From NCBI RefSeq assembly GCF_018383905.1, contig NZ_JAGYWA010000002.1:255262-319261 (forward strand): a stretch of 64,000 bases of DNA. The letters run 5' to 3'. Source of the DNA: Flavobacterium branchiicola (GTDB lineage: Bacteria; Bacteroidota; Bacteroidia; Flavobacteriales; Flavobacteriaceae). The notes under the pieces were generated by a model. It was not told the origin of the DNA. It worked only from the letters and a program-made list of their open reading frames with translations, and ran no database searches. Made by a program: the position numbers and the translations under genes. Positions 1-9,255 of this stretch are shown here, piece by piece (within the stretch, counting starts at the first letter, position 1; the number at the start of each line of letters is the position of its first letter).

Positions 1-267
1 TGTGAATACTGGTGTACTTGCTTTTTTACGGATAAAAATGGGGCCGCTTGACTGATAAGGCGAGTTTGTTTTGTGATGCTTGTATGGTAATAGAAGTATT
101 TCTTCGCCAATTTCTGCATCTTCCAGGCTTATTCTGCAAGGAAAGCCCGGAAATTTATCAACCGTCATTTTAATTGCGCCAATTTTTTCCAGTTCTAAAT
201 CTGTTAATTCGAAAAAGCCTAAAAATTCTGTATGATTTAAAGGCTTAATTATAAAATTTGCTTCCAT
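1..267 (-). CDS. DUF1203 family protein, 3' end cut by window edge
   Basis: The first 89 codons of a reverse-strand gene are present, from an ATG at 267 down to base 1 with no stop, so the C-terminus lies outside the window. The translation has the DUF1203 pattern: an FFELTDLEL segment, a GFPCRISLEDAE core (about residues 41-52), a run of leucines (EEILLLPY), then SPYQSSGPIFIRK. The family's function is not known. The reading frame is open throughout and the start is preceded by A/T-rich sequence as usual in flavobacteria. I recognise the family from motif memory only. Confidence 0.8.
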   Translation of the reverse strand, partial: MEANFIIKPLNHTEFLGFFELTDLELEKIGAIKMTVDKFPGFPCRISLEDAEIGEEILLLPYKHHKTNSPYQSSGPIFIRKKASTPVFT

Positions 268-362
268 GATTTTTTTAGCAAAAGTCATTTTTTTTAACAG
301 ACTAAAAAATCCAAATCTTGCTATGTTTGCGTGATGTCAGCCTTAACTCGCAGAAGAATAAT

Positions 363-1148
363 CTATTTAGAAAGTAATTTTTTGATTTCGTTTGCTATGT
401 TGTCTAAGTTTCCTTCAACATTTCCCATAGCAGTATATTTTACAATTCCGTTTTGATCAATCACAAAGTTTTTAGGAATTGAATTTACAGCATATTCGTT
501 CCATATTTTTTGGTTTGGATCAATTCCGAAATTAAAACGAAGACCATCCTGGTTTAATTTGGCTACTTTTTTTGCCACTACATTTTCAGCTTCTCCAATT
601 GAGATTGCTAAAAGTACAAAATCATCATTTTTAAACGGCTCCAATATTTTTGTTGGAATATCGTAAAACTCCTGTAAGCATGGTCCGCACCAGGTTGCCC
701 AAAAATTAACGAGGACGACTTTGCCTTTTAAATCAGAAAGTTTTACCTCTTTTCCGTCTATTAATTTTACAATGAAGTCTTTTGCTGTGTCATTTACGTT
801 CAATATATATTGTTCTTTTTTAGCTATTACTTTTGGTTCTTTTACTACGGATTGATTTTTTTTATCGTTTTCAATTTTTTCCTGTTCCGTATAAATCCCA
901 ACTACTATAATAAACTCTTTATCACCAATTTTATCACCGAATTTTTTGGCTAATTCGTTTCTTTCTTCTTCGGTAACCCCTTTTGCCATTGACTTAACAT
1001 AACCCTCACTGCCATACTTTTCGACTTGTTCCATCGACACAATTTCATTATTGATTATAATAACGTTTTCAGGCTTTTTTGTCCCTTTATTCTGTGCGTG
1101 AAAAAGGTGCATTGTGAAAAGTAGTGTAAGACAAATAATTTTTTTCAT
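363..1148 (-). CDS. TlpA-like thiol:disulfide oxidoreductase, secreted
   Basis: This 261-residue protein starts with a hydrophobic signal peptide ending near HAQ (residues 18-19), so it is probably periplasmic. Residues about 115-260 form a TlpA/AhpC-like thioredoxin domain with the redox motif WCGPC (C154, C157) in the context VNFWATWCGPC and a probable cis-proline at P225 (NSIPK). Residues 20-115 are a charged region with no recognised domain. The family reduces or isomerises disulfides of exported proteins or matures cytochrome c; the partner here is unknown. It stands alone, between the DUF1203 fragment and the NERD gene. Confidence 0.85.
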   Translation of the reverse strand: MKKIICLTLLFTMHLFHAQNKGTKKPENVIIINNEIVSMEQVEKYGSEGYVKSMAKGVTEEERNELAKKFGDKIGDKEFIIVVGIYTEQEKIENDKKNQSVVKEPKVIAKKEQYILNVNDTAKDFIVKLIDGKEVKLSDLKGKVVLVNFWATWCGPCLQEFYDIPTKILEPFKNDDFVLLAISIGEAENVVAKKVAKLNQDGLRFNFGIDPNQKIWNEYAVNSIPKNFVIDQNGIVKYTAMGNVEGNLDNIANEIKKLLSK

Positions 1149-1238
1149 TGGTTTGGCTTTATAGTTTTGATAAATATAATGCTTTTTTATAAGAGAAGTT
1201 TTAATTATTTACTGCCGATGCAAAAGAGCTACAGGTTA

Positions 1239-2342
1239 TTAATTAGTTAGTTTAGAATGGATTTGCTTCTGTTCGGAGAATTTAAGCAGAAAATCGGCAA
1301 TCATTTCTGTTTCCTCAACAAGAAAGCTAGGATTGAAGTATTTGATATAAGGAAGTAACTCGTCTAATGTGAGAATTTTTACAAACTGAAATTCCTCGAT
1401 TGGTTTTGTATTAGTAAAAAGAACAATGTTTTTTATTGGAACTTTTTTTCTTCCCCAATAATGATGAGCAAAATTCTGATTGATTTTGTTGATTTCATTA
1501 TTCATTATGTTGTATAATGCAAAATTGGTTCTAAGGATTTGTTGAACTGGAGATCGGAAATCTGAATTGTTTATAGAATTTGTGCTCCAATTTTTTGTTT
1601 CGATTAAGAAAATGCCTGCTGGAGAGAGAAGGAGATGGTCAATTTGAATGGAACAAATATGATCGTTATTGCTTTTATTGTAAATTGGAGGTTTAAAAGT
1701 GCAGCAAAAATCATTTATCAAGATGTAGTCGTCTGAGAGTTTTTTGAGTGTGTTTTCTACTTTTTGTTCGCCAATTGCTCCGTAAATGGTATTTTTTAGA
1801 TTTTCAATTATTTCTTTTTTCTTCTCAAATGTTTGTAAATCCAAGAAACTGCTTTCGCTTATTGCATCTTGAAAATTTGAGGTGAGATATTCGAAACGTT
1901 TGTTTTTTCTGGAAAGGGCTTTTTTTGTCTCGTAATTAAATTGAATAATTTCAAAATGAGATTTAATTTGGGCAAACCAAAATTTAGTACAGATCACTAA
2001 GTTAAAACAATAATCTTTTATTGTTGGAATAATTTTGAAGTTGGGGTTGGGGAGGTTTTCAATTTGCTGATTAAAATCGTCAAGTTGTTGTTTTAATTTT
2101 GCTGTAAGATCAATTTTGGTTTGAGGAATTGCAGTGTTTAATTCGCTAATATCTTTTTCGAGAGTTGTTTTTTCTTCTTCTATAAACAAAGTGTGGTTTG
2201 AAATGATTTGCTCTTCACCGGCATGATAATTTTTCTGAAAATTTACAAGTTCATTTAGCGTGCGAAAGTGATCTACTTTATAATTGACCAAATCAAATTT
2301 TAAAGTATTAAGACATCCGATGGTGTTATAAACTTTGCACAT
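1239..2342 (-). CDS. NERD (nuclease-related) domain protein
   Basis: This 367-residue protein has a helical, coiled-coil-prone N-terminal half (roughly residues 45-185, rich in K, E and N) and a NERD domain at about residues 185-310. NERD hallmarks visible are GAIGEQKVENTL (189-199), IQIDHLLLSPAG (D235) and FLIETKNW (E248, K250), which together resemble the D-ExK catalytic arrangement of restriction-endonuclease-like folds. There is no signal peptide, so it should be cytosolic. NERD proteins are suspected DNA-processing enzymes, but their roles are mostly undefined. It is transcribed in the same direction as the AHSA1 gene upstream, with a 44-bp gap. Confidence 0.8.
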   Translation of the reverse strand: MCKVYNTIGCLNTLKFDLVNYKVDHFRTLNELVNFQKNYHAGEEQIISNHTLFIEEEKTTLEKDISELNTAIPQTKIDLTAKLKQQLDDFNQQIENLPNPNFKIIPTIKDYCFNLVICTKFWFAQIKSHFEIIQFNYETKKALSRKNKRFEYLTSNFQDAISESSFLDLQTFEKKKEIIENLKNTIYGAIGEQKVENTLKKLSDDYILINDFCCTFKPPIYNKSNNDHICSIQIDHLLLSPAGIFLIETKNWSTNSINNSDFRSPVQQILRTNFALYNIMNNEINKINQNFAHHYWGRKKVPIKNIVLFTNTKPIEEFQFVKILTLDELLPYIKYFNPSFLVEETEMIADFLLKFSEQKQIHSKLTN

Positions 2343-2386
2343 ATTCTTTCAGGATTGATTATCATATATGTCTTTAGTTGATGTGT

Positions 2387-2848
2387 TTACAATGTCATTT
2401 TTGCTAATTCAGCTTCTAGCTTATCAAAATTCTCCTCATTTTTATCTACAACATAAGGTTTGAGTTTGTTGCATTCTTCAACTGTTTCAAAAAGCATTTT
2501 AAAAACGACTTTTGTCTGGTTTTCAGCAACAGTTTCAAACGTAGTTAAAATTTGAAACAAAGGTTTTGAATATCGTTTCCAGGCAATAAGATTAGGTTTG
2601 TCTATTTTGATAAATTCACATTCGTTGGCATAATTTCCAACTTCAGGACCGTGCATAATAAATTCCCATTTTCCGCCTTCGCAAAAGTTAAACTCATTAA
2701 AAGTATTGGTAAAACCTTTCGGTCCCCACCAGTTTTTCAAGTGCTCTGGATCACTCCACGCTTTAAAAACAAGTTCTTGAGGGAAATTCAGAATTCGGGT
2801 AGTAACAATTTCTGAGTCTGGCGTTGTAGAAAGGATATCTGAAGTCAT
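2387..2848 (-). CDS. SRPBCC / AHSA1-domain protein
   Basis: This 153-residue protein fits the AHSA1 (activator of Hsp90 ATPase homologue 1-like) branch of the SRPBCC fold over its full length. The typical start of the domain is visible as TRILNFPQELVFKAWSDPEHLKNWWGPKGF (spread over residues 17-47), followed by beta-strand-rich sequence with a GGKWEFIMHGPEVG turn and a C-terminal helix. Members bind small hydrophobic ligands in a deep pocket, and functions are rarely known. There is no signal peptide. It probably belongs to a short reverse-strand group with the antiporter and the NERD gene, though no operon is proven. Confidence 0.85.
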   Translation of the reverse strand: MTSDILSTTPDSEIVTTRILNFPQELVFKAWSDPEHLKNWWGPKGFTNTFNEFNFCEGGKWEFIMHGPEVGNYANECEFIKIDKPNLIAWKRYSKPLFQILTTFETVAENQTKVVFKMLFETVEECNKLKPYVVDKNEENFDKLEAELAKMTL

Positions 2849-2913
2849 TTCTGTAAAGTTTTAGATGAAAAATGCAAGACTATAAAGTTAAGCTTATTTT
2901 TCTAATCAATGCT

Positions 2914-4233
2914 TTAATCAGATGATTTTGAGATTGGTTTGTTGGTGTTTTGCTTCTGTAAATGCTTTTTTTCTTTTATCGAATTTATTTTTCTCACCAG
3001 CCATGGCAAAGTAAGCCCCTGACCAATAAGTGTAATAAGCACGGCAGCAACAGAGATAAAAATGATTGCATTTCGTTCAGGAAACGGAGTACCATCTTTA
3101 AGAACTTTTGGTAATCCGAGCGCAATAGCAAGTGATACAATACCCCGCATGCCAGACCAACTTAAAATTAGGCTGTTGCCGAAATCCAGTAAAGCATTTT
3201 CGCTGACTTTTCTTTTGTCTTTGCTGTTTTGAAATGCTTTTTGAAGGTTTATTTTCTGAAGAAATATTCTTCCCATTCTGATTGATAATGCTACAATTGT
3301 GATGATAAAGGCGTAACCAATATAAGGCAAAATCATATCGTTATGAATATCTTTTAAGACATATCGAAAGTTAAGTCCGATTAAGATAAAAATCAATCCG
3401 TTTAATAGAAAAATAATGAGATCCCATAGACCTTTTGAGGTGTTTTTTAAAGGTTCAGGCAGAATTTTGTTGCTAAAACGGGCAATAGCCAGACCAAGAA
3501 ATACAACAGCGATAACGCCCGAAACATGAAGTTTTTCGGCAATCATGTAGGTAACAAATGGCATTAGCAGCATGAAGCTGATGGTTACATTTACGTTTTT
3601 ATGAACGCGGTTTAATATATAAGCCAGAATCTTTGCCATGACAAAACCAACAAAAAATCCTCCTCCAAGTAAAAATACAAATTGCAGAGTGGCTTTCCAT
3701 AGATAAAAAGAAGATCCCATTACGGCTAAAACTGCAAATCGATACGCCACAAGTGCCGATGCATCATTAATCAGACTTTCGCCTTCTAATATGGTTAGTG
3801 TTTTGTGCGAAAGTTTTAGGCCTTTGGTAATACTTATTGCAGCAACAGCATCTGTAGCAGAAAGAATAGAACCCAGTACAAACGATAAAGGCCAGGTCAT
3901 TCCGGGAATCATATAACGTGCTACTACAGCAATGCCCATTGCGGTAAGAAAAACTAATGAAATCGCTAATGTTCCTATCGTATTAATATTTGTTTTGAAA
4001 TCGATTGGGGAAATATTAAAAGACGCATCATACAATAATGGGGGAAGAAATATCAGGAAAACAATTTCGGGATTAATTTCTATTTCATTCATTGTTGGAA
4101 TAAAACCAATTGCTACGCCAACAATTACCAGAAGTATAGGGAAGGGGATTTTTGCTTTGTCTGCAAAGGCAGAAAGACCAATAATAATTGCCAGTATAAA
4201 AATGATGATGGTGTAGTTTTCCATTTTTTGCAA
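2914..4233 (-). CDS. CPA1-family Na+/H+ (cation:proton) antiporter
   Basis: This 439-residue, very hydrophobic protein has about 11-13 predicted membrane spans and a short charged cytosolic tail (EKKHLQKQNTNK). The CPA1 signatures are present: SATDAVAA (ion-binding Asp region) and GESLINDASAL (the conserved ND pair of the sixth-span region), with a GMRGIVSLAIAL segment near the C-terminus. It should exchange cytosolic Na+ or K+ for protons across the inner membrane for pH and salt homeostasis. It lies divergent from dnaK, sharing the 269-bp intergenic region. A second methionine three codons in (MENYTI) is an alternative start. Confidence 0.9.
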   Translation of the reverse strand: MQKMENYTIIIFILAIIIGLSAFADKAKIPFPILLVIVGVAIGFIPTMNEIEINPEIVFLIFLPPLLYDASFNISPIDFKTNINTIGTLAISLVFLTAMGIAVVARYMIPGMTWPLSFVLGSILSATDAVAAISITKGLKLSHKTLTILEGESLINDASALVAYRFAVLAVMGSSFYLWKATLQFVFLLGGGFFVGFVMAKILAYILNRVHKNVNVTISFMLLMPFVTYMIAEKLHVSGVIAVVFLGLAIARFSNKILPEPLKNTSKGLWDLIIFLLNGLIFILIGLNFRYVLKDIHNDMILPYIGYAFIITIVALSIRMGRIFLQKINLQKAFQNSKDKRKVSENALLDFGNSLILSWSGMRGIVSLAIALGLPKVLKDGTPFPERNAIIFISVAAVLITLIGQGLTLPWLVRKINSIKEKKHLQKQNTNKPISKSSD

Positions 4234-4323
4234 TTTAGACGAATAGCTAATGTACTTAATTTACATCTTCAATGAATTGATGATTTAAAAAAAATGAAAA
4301 AGTAACGCGTTGTAACCTGATAA

Positions 4324-4416
4324 TGACAGCAAAAAATAGTGTTATGCCATACATGTCAGGTATCTAAAATGTCATGTTGTCAGATGATTTTTAAGGTCTG
4401 GACGGTAAAACTGACA
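4324..4416. promoter_or_regulatory. TGTCA/TGACA repeat cluster upstream of dnaK
   Basis: Five copies of TGTCA or its complement TGACA lie at 4324, 4354, 4370, 4378 and 4412 in the antiporter/dnaK intergenic region. Two are arranged as a direct repeat with an 8-bp period (TGTCA-tgt-TGTCA, 4370-4382). I see no CIRCE element (the HrcA operator) and no good TAnnTTTG box. A role in heat-shock or sigma-factor control of dnaK is inference. Confidence 0.35.
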
Positions 4417-4502
4417 ATTTACTTTGGTTTTTTATATTGGCACAAAGATTGACTTATGCCACCTGAGTTATAAAATTAAATCAAAAATTAAATATATAAA
4501 AA

Positions 4503-6386
4503 ATGGGTAAAATAATCGGAATTGACTTAGGTACGACGAACTCTTGTGTTTCTGTAATGGAAGGTAACGAAGCAGTTGTTATTCCTAACGCAGAAGGAAA
4601 AAGAACAACTCCATCTATCATCGCTTTTGTTGAAGGTGGCGAAATTAAAGTAGGTGATCCTGCAAAAAGACAAGCAGTAACGAATCCTACAAAAACGATT
4701 GCTTCTATTAAACGTTTTATGGGACACACTTTTGCTGAGACTACAAACGAAGCAAAAAGAGTTTCTTACAGTGTTGTAAAAGGTGACAACAATACTCCAC
4801 GTGTGGATATTGACGGTCGTTTATACACTGCTCAGGAATTGTCAGCAATGACTCTTCAAAAAATGAAAAAAACTGCTGAAGACTATTTAGGTCAAACTGT
4901 AACTGAAGCGGTTATTACTGTTCCTGCTTACTTTAACGATGCTCAACGTCAAGCTACTAAAGAAGCTGGAGAGATTGCTGGTCTTAAAGTTATGCGTATC
5001 ATCAATGAGCCAACTGCTGCTGCACTTGCTTACGGATTAGATAAAAAAGGAACTGATCAAAAAATTGCTGTTTACGATTTAGGTGGAGGTACTTTTGATA
5101 TCTCTGTTCTTGAATTAGGAGACGGTGTATTTGAAGTATTGTCTACAAATGGTGATACTCACTTAGGTGGTGATGATTTTGACCACGAAATTATTGACTG
5201 GTTAGCTACTGAATTCTTAGCTGAAGAAGGTATCGACTTACGTCTTGATCCAATGTCATTGCAACGTTTGAAAGAAGCTGCAGAGAAAGCAAAAATTGAA
5301 TTGTCTTCTTCTTCAGAAACTGAAATCAACTTGCCATACGTTACAGCTACGGCTTCAGGACCAAAACACTTAGTTAAAAAATTATCTAGAGCTAAATTTG
5401 AGCAATTAACTGATTCATTAGTTAAACGTTCTATGGAGCCAGTTGCTAAAGCATTAAAAGATGCAGGTTTATCTACATCTGATATTGACGAAGTAATCCT
5501 TGTAGGAGGTTCTACTCGTATGCCAAGAATCGCTGACGAAGTTGAAAAATTCTTCGGTAAAAAAGCGTCTAAAGGTGTTAACCCTGATGAGGTTGTTGCT
5601 ATTGGAGCTGCTATTCAAGGTGGAGTTTTATCTGGAGATGTAAAAGATGTATTGTTACTTGACGTTACTCCTTTATCTTTAGGTATCGAAACTATGGGTG
5701 GTGTATTGACTAAATTAATCGAGTCTAACACAACTATCCCAACTAAAAAATCTCAAGTATTCTCTACTGCTGCTGATTCTCAACCATCTGTTGAAATCCA
5801 CGTATTACAAGGAGAAAGAGCAATGGCTGCTGATAACAAAACTATCGGTCGTTTCCACTTAGATGGTATTCCACCAGCGCCAAGAGGAGTTCCTCAAATC
5901 GAAGTAACTTTCGATATCGATGCTAATGGTATCATCAAAGTTTCTGCAACTGACAAAGGAACAGGAAAATCTCACGATATCCGTATCGAAGCTTCTTCTG
6001 GATTAACAGCTGAAGAAATCGAAAAAATGAAAAAAGATGCTGAAGCTAATGCAGATGCTGATAAAATTGCAAAAGAAAGAGCTGAGAAATTGAACGAAGC
6101 TGATAGTACTATTTTCCAAACTGAAAGTCAATTGAAAGAATTGGGAGATAAACTTACAGACGATCACAAGACAGCTATCGAATATGCTTTAACTGAATTG
6201 AGAATGGCTCACCAATCTCAAGATCTTGACGCAATCCAAAAAGGATTAGACAATGTAAATGCAGCTTGGAAAACAGCTACAGAAGCAATGTACGCTCAAG
6301 GTGGTGAACAAGGTCAACAAGCTGCTCCACAACAAGAGCAATCTGGAGACAATGTTGAAGACGTTGAATTCGAAGAAGTCAAATAA
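4503..6386 (+). CDS. dnaK: Chaperone DnaK (Hsp70)
   Basis: This 627-residue protein is a full-length Hsp70. The nucleotide-binding domain occupies about residues 1-380 with the phosphate-1 motif [10 protein letters not shown], the phosphate-2 motif DLGGGTFD, and the VGGSTRMP adenosine motif. The substrate-binding beta domain follows ([12 protein letters not shown]), then the helical lid and a Q/E-rich tail ending [10 protein letters not shown], a common DnaK ending. It folds and refolds cytosolic proteins with DnaJ and GrpE, which are not in this window. The codon choice looks that of a highly expressed gene. It is monocistronic: divergent antiporter upstream and a strong terminator directly downstream. 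Confidence 0.99.
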   Translation: MGKIIGIDLGTTNSCVSVMEGNEAVVIPNAEGKRTTPSIIAFVEGGEIKVGDPAKRQAVTNPTKTIASIKRFMGHTFAETTNEAKRVSYSVVKGDNNTPRVDIDGRLYTAQELSAMTLQKMKKTAEDYLGQTVTEAVITVPAYFNDAQRQATKEAGEIAGLKVMRIINEPTAAALAYGLDKKGTDQKIAVYDLGGGTFDISVLELGDGVFEVLSTNGDTHLGGDDFDHEIIDWLATEFLAEEGIDLRLDPMSLQRLKEAAEKAKIELSSSSETEINLPYVTATASGPKHLVKKLSRAKFEQLTDSLVKRSMEPVAKALKDAGLSTSDIDEVILVGGSTRMPRIADEVEKFFGKKASKGVNPDEVVAIGAAIQGGVLSGDVKDVLLLDVTPLSLGIETMGGVLTKLIESNTTIPTKKSQVFSTAADSQPSVEIHVLQGERAMAADNKTIGRFHLDGIPPAPRGVPQIEVTFDIDANGIIKVSATDKGTGKSHDIRIEASSGLTAEEIEKMKKDAEANADADKIAKERAEKLNEADSTIFQTESQLKELGDKLTDDHKTAIEYALTELRMAHQSQDLDAIQKGLDNVNAAWKTATEAMYAQGGEQGQQAAPQQEQSGDNVEDVEFEEVK

Positions 6387-6418
6387 GTACTGATTAACAT
6401 CAGTTAATAATAAGTGTT

Positions 6419-6460
6419 AAACCGCTGTAAACAAAATGTTTACAGCGGTTTTTCTTTTTT
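6419..6460 (+). terminator. Rho-independent terminator of dnaK
   Basis: A perfect 15-bp inverted repeat (6419-6433 with 6437-6451, core CCGCTGTAAACA) has a 3-nt AAA loop and runs into a T-rich tract. It begins 33 bases after the dnaK stop. The stem is symmetrical enough to work in both directions. The integration module begins just behind it. Confidence 0.95.
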
Positions 6461-6591
6461 ATTCTTTTTTGTTTTTGCTGTTTTTTAATCGTTTTTTGCC
6501 ATATATTTGTACCATATTTGTACCGGCACTTAAAGGGAGACAAAGTGTCCCTTATGTACCCTTATGGTACCTTAATGAGGAGACAAAGGTG

Positions 6592-7146
6592 ATGAAAAGA
6601 GTAAATAAACAATGTGTTAACTGCGGGGAGGAATTTCTGCCTAAGACTGTGACTTCTATCTATTGCTCGCACACATGCAGCAAAAAAGCATATAAACAGA
6701 AGATAAAGCGGCTTAAAAATGAAGCGGAGATCAAATCTCTGACAGATAAAATACCCGAGAACAGGGCATTTCTTTCTGTCCCTGAAGCTGGCATGCTTTT
6801 TGGAATTGCCAAAAAGACCCTTTACAGGCTTGTCGGTCAGGGAAAAATTGCTTCAATCAATCTTGGAACCCGCCTTGTTAGGATAGACCGCAGAGCCATG
6901 GAGGAGATTTTCGGTCCTGCCCGCATCCTGCCGCAGGCTGAAAGTGCACCAAAGAAAAAATTGTACAGCCTTGAAAAAGAAGACTGTTATTCCATCGGTG
7001 AAATAGCTCAGAGATTTCAGATATCTGAAGGTTCTGTCTACAGCCATATCAGGAAATATTCAATCCCAACCAGACAGATCGGAAAGCATGTATATGCCCC
7101 CAAAACGGAAATTGATAATTTGTATAATGGAAATGATTTTATATGA
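6592..7146 (+). CDS. Zinc-finger-like plus double excisionase-type HTH protein
   Basis: I place the start at 6592 (MKRVNKQ, 184 residues) because the longer open frame from 6436 begins inside the dnaK terminator T-tract and adds only hydrophobic nonsense. Residues about 7-27 hold four cysteines (CVNC and YCSHTC), a possible zinc knuckle. Two winged helix-turn-helix units of the MerR/excisionase type follow: about 58-105 (SVPEAGMLFGIAKKTLYRLV) and 128-180 (YSIGEIAQRFQISEGSVYSH). Such proteins act as recombination directionality factors or regulators next to integrases. It overlaps the integrase start by 4 bases (ATGA), so the two are translationally coupled. Its precise role is inference. Confidence 0.75.
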   Translation: MKRVNKQCVNCGEEFLPKTVTSIYCSHTCSKKAYKQKIKRLKNEAEIKSLTDKIPENRAFLSVPEAGMLFGIAKKTLYRLVGQGKIASINLGTRLVRIDRRAMEEIFGPARILPQAESAPKKKLYSLEKEDCYSIGEIAQRFQISEGSVYSHIRKYSIPTRQIGKHVYAPKTEIDNLYNGNDFI

Positions 7147-8393
7147 AACAATTAGCAAAAACCAAGGTGACTGTGCGTCTTCGAAAAGCGGAAGACCGAA
7201 AGGAATGGTATGTCTACATAGAAAGCTATCCTGTCGAGGTTTCCGGAAAGAAAGCGCCCCAGAGAATCCGTGAATATTTAAACAGATCCGTAACAACAGT
7301 GGAGTGGGACAAGAAAAGAACTGCCCGCACAGATGCAGAGGGTATAAAATCCTATAAAGCCAGACGCAGCGATAACGGAATAATAATCTGCAGCAGCGAA
7401 AGCGACCGTGAGATAATGCTATATGCGGACGCAGTGCGTAATATCCGGCAGAAAGAATATGATAAAACAGATCTGTACAGTGATGCTGAGAACCTATTGG
7501 CTGAACAGAAAGAAAAAGCAAAAGAGGATTTTATTAAATACATTGCTGCGGTGGCGGCTAAAAGGCACGCCCGAAGTTCAAAATCCATTCAGATCACTTG
7601 GGAGCGCACCAAAGAATTTTTAAAAAGCTATTCAGCTGGCAGCCTAATGTTTTCCCAAATTGACAGCAGAATGGCGGAAGATTTTAAACTTTTTTTATTA
7701 TCAGCTCCGCGCGGAGGAGGTAAAAAAGGAATGCTTTCACGCAACACTGCGGGAACGTATTTTTCGATATTTAAAGCCGCTTTGAAACAGGCTTTTATTG
7801 ATGGATATTTAACCGTTGATTTATCTTCAAAAATAAAAGGCATCCCTGAGCAGGAATCGAGACGCGAATATCTTACCATTAAAGAATTGAACGGGTTGGC
7901 CGAAACGCCCTGTGAAAAAGATGTCCTTAAAAGAGCCGCGCTTTTCTCAGCGCTTACCGGACTGCGGCATTCCGACATTCAGAAACTCCGCTGGAAAGAG
8001 ATAACTCTGGAAGACGGCATGGCCAAACTGCATTTCACACAGAAAAAGACAAGGGGTGTCGAATATATGCCTATTTCTGAGCAGGCTTTAGATCTCTGCG
8101 GAGAACCGAGGCTTCCCGGACAACTTGTTTTTGAAGATCTGCCCGACCCGTCGTGGATTTCACGCCCTCTGAAAAAATGGATTGAATCGGCAGGCATTAA
8201 AAAAAATATTACCTTCCACTGCTTCCGCCATACATTTGCAACATTGCAGCTGTCAAGCGGGACAGACATTTATACGGTCAGTAAAATGCTGGGGCATACC
8301 AATGTAAAAACTACTGAAATCTATGCCAAAGTAATAGATGAGAAGAAAAACAGTGCTTCGCAGGCAATACAACTGGAATCTTTAAAGAAATAA
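7143..8393 (+). CDS. Tyrosine recombinase / integrase
   Basis: This 416-residue site-specific recombinase has an N-terminal Arm-binding region (about 1-110), a SAM-like core-binding domain (about 120-225) and a catalytic domain (about 240-400). The catalytic set is complete: R275 (TGLRHSDI), K302 region, H359 and R362 (HCFRHTFA), H385 (LGHTNVKT) and nucleophile Y394 (EIYAKV). It resembles Bacteroidetes conjugative-transposon and genomic-island integrases. It is translationally coupled to the HTH gene before it. Its base composition is visibly more GC-rich than the flanking dnaK and DUF6122 regions, which suggests horizontal origin. No clear att repeat was found by eye. Confidence 0.95.
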   Translation: MKQLAKTKVTVRLRKAEDRKEWYVYIESYPVEVSGKKAPQRIREYLNRSVTTVEWDKKRTARTDAEGIKSYKARRSDNGIIICSSESDREIMLYADAVRNIRQKEYDKTDLYSDAENLLAEQKEKAKEDFIKYIAAVAAKRHARSSKSIQITWERTKEFLKSYSAGSLMFSQIDSRMAEDFKLFLLSAPRGGGKKGMLSRNTAGTYFSIFKAALKQAFIDGYLTVDLSSKIKGIPEQESRREYLTIKELNGLAETPCEKDVLKRAALFSALTGLRHSDIQKLRWKEITLEDGMAKLHFTQKKTRGVEYMPISEQALDLCGEPRLPGQLVFEDLPDPSWISRPLKKWIESAGIKKNITFHCFRHTFATLQLSSGTDIYTVSKMLGHTNVKTTEIYAKVIDEKKNSASQAIQLESLKK

Positions 8394-8398
8394 GCGCA

Positions 8399-9148
8399 AT
8401 GAAAATTAAATACTTTGAATATATCACAGTTTACTTGTCTGTTTTTTTAGTCTGCGTCTTTGTCGGTGTAATCGGAAGACTGGTGCTGCTGGAAAAAGGT
8501 GCGGATGAATATACGGCCGGCGTTTTCTTTTGGATCAGCACTGGATTTGGTGTTTTAATGTTTGCAATTCTAAGTTTATTTCTAAACGATTTGGCTGAGA
8601 CATTGGTGAATCGTTTTTTGAAGGCAAAAAAAAATGAATCGCCTGAAAGCCTTATTCCATGTGAAGATTTTATAAAAATAGAACAGGAGCTTCAGGATGG
8701 TTTAATTGTGCCCGGATTGTCTGAAAATAAAAATTCCGCGATAGATATTGAGCAGTTAAGGGAGGAGCAGCAAAATGCAGGCAGAAATCAAAAACAGGCC
8801 AGGATTGATACTGCCATCCGTTATACGCAGCAGGAGTTCGCACTTTACGTGACGGATGATGATTTGAAGCAATTGGAAAAGAATATAATCATATATGCTG
8901 AAGGCATAAATTTTGAAAAGATTAAGCCGGTAAAAGTAAAAGATCTGTCCAATCTCGATTTGTATCATTTTGGTTGGAATATCTGGAATTATTTTAAAGT
9001 TAGTAAACAGGACAGAGCTGCACAATTTTTAAAACTGACTTTTGCTGACGCTTTAAAAGATGTTGAGCAGAACAGCATTAAAACGCATCTGAAAGATGAT
9101 GAAAAGAAAGGGCTTATAAGGATAATAGAAGATTTTACCGCTTTTTAA
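8399..9148 (+). CDS. Membrane protein of the integrase module, unknown function
   Basis: This 249-residue protein starts five bases after the integrase stop, so it is likely cotranscribed. Two membrane spans are predicted at about residues 8-29 and 40-65. The remainder is soluble and probably cytosolic, with a charged linker (about 70-135) and a compact C-terminal helical region (about 140-249; motifs RYTQQEFALYVTDDDL and YHFGWNIWNYFKVS). I do not recognise a named domain. Proteins with this layout occur beside integrases in flavobacterial islands, but I know of no tested function. Confidence 0.75.
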   Translation: MKIKYFEYITVYLSVFLVCVFVGVIGRLVLLEKGADEYTAGVFFWISTGFGVLMFAILSLFLNDLAETLVNRFLKAKKNESPESLIPCEDFIKIEQELQDGLIVPGLSENKNSAIDIEQLREEQQNAGRNQKQARIDTAIRYTQQEFALYVTDDDLKQLEKNIIIYAEGINFEKIKPVKVKDLSNLDLYHFGWNIWNYFKVSKQDRAAQFLKLTFADALKDVEQNSIKTHLKDDEKKGLIRIIEDFTAF

Positions 9149-9153
9149 ATACC

Positions 9154-9242
9154 AATAGTTATAAAGCACTGTGTTTTTTAAGTGTTTTTGTTGTGAAGAA
9201 GAACACAGCAGAAACACTTTTTTCATTTGCACCATAACTATT
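9154..9242. repeat. Interleaved inverted repeats ahead of the HTH gene
   Basis: An outer perfect 9-bp inverted repeat (AATAGTTAT at 9154-9162, ATAACTATT at 9234-9242) encloses two further arm pairs: CTGTGTT/AACACAG and AAGTGTTT/AAACACTT. The inner arms occur in the order 2-3-2'-3', so they interleave rather than nest. This fits either a cluster of protein sites (integrase arm or Xis sites, HTH autoregulation) or a pseudoknotted 5' leader. Function is inference. Confidence 0.45.
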
Positions 9243-9255
9243 AAAATCGATAGCC

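Noticed and set aside
4411..4428. TTTACTTTGG as -7 box of dnaK
   Set aside because: It lacks one of the two spacer bases of TAnnTTTG and has no TTG at suitable distance.
4481..4729. Reverse-strand frames over the dnaK start
   Set aside because: They are antisense shadows of dnaK with no family pattern or promoter.
6436..6591. Upstream extension of the double-HTH gene from 6436
   Set aside because: It begins within the dnaK terminator and encodes hydrophobic, non-conserved residues; the ATG at 6592 fits the domain start.
7060..8269. Several reverse-strand frames across the integrase
   Set aside because: They are mirror frames of a GC-richer gene with complete catalytic motifs on the forward strand.
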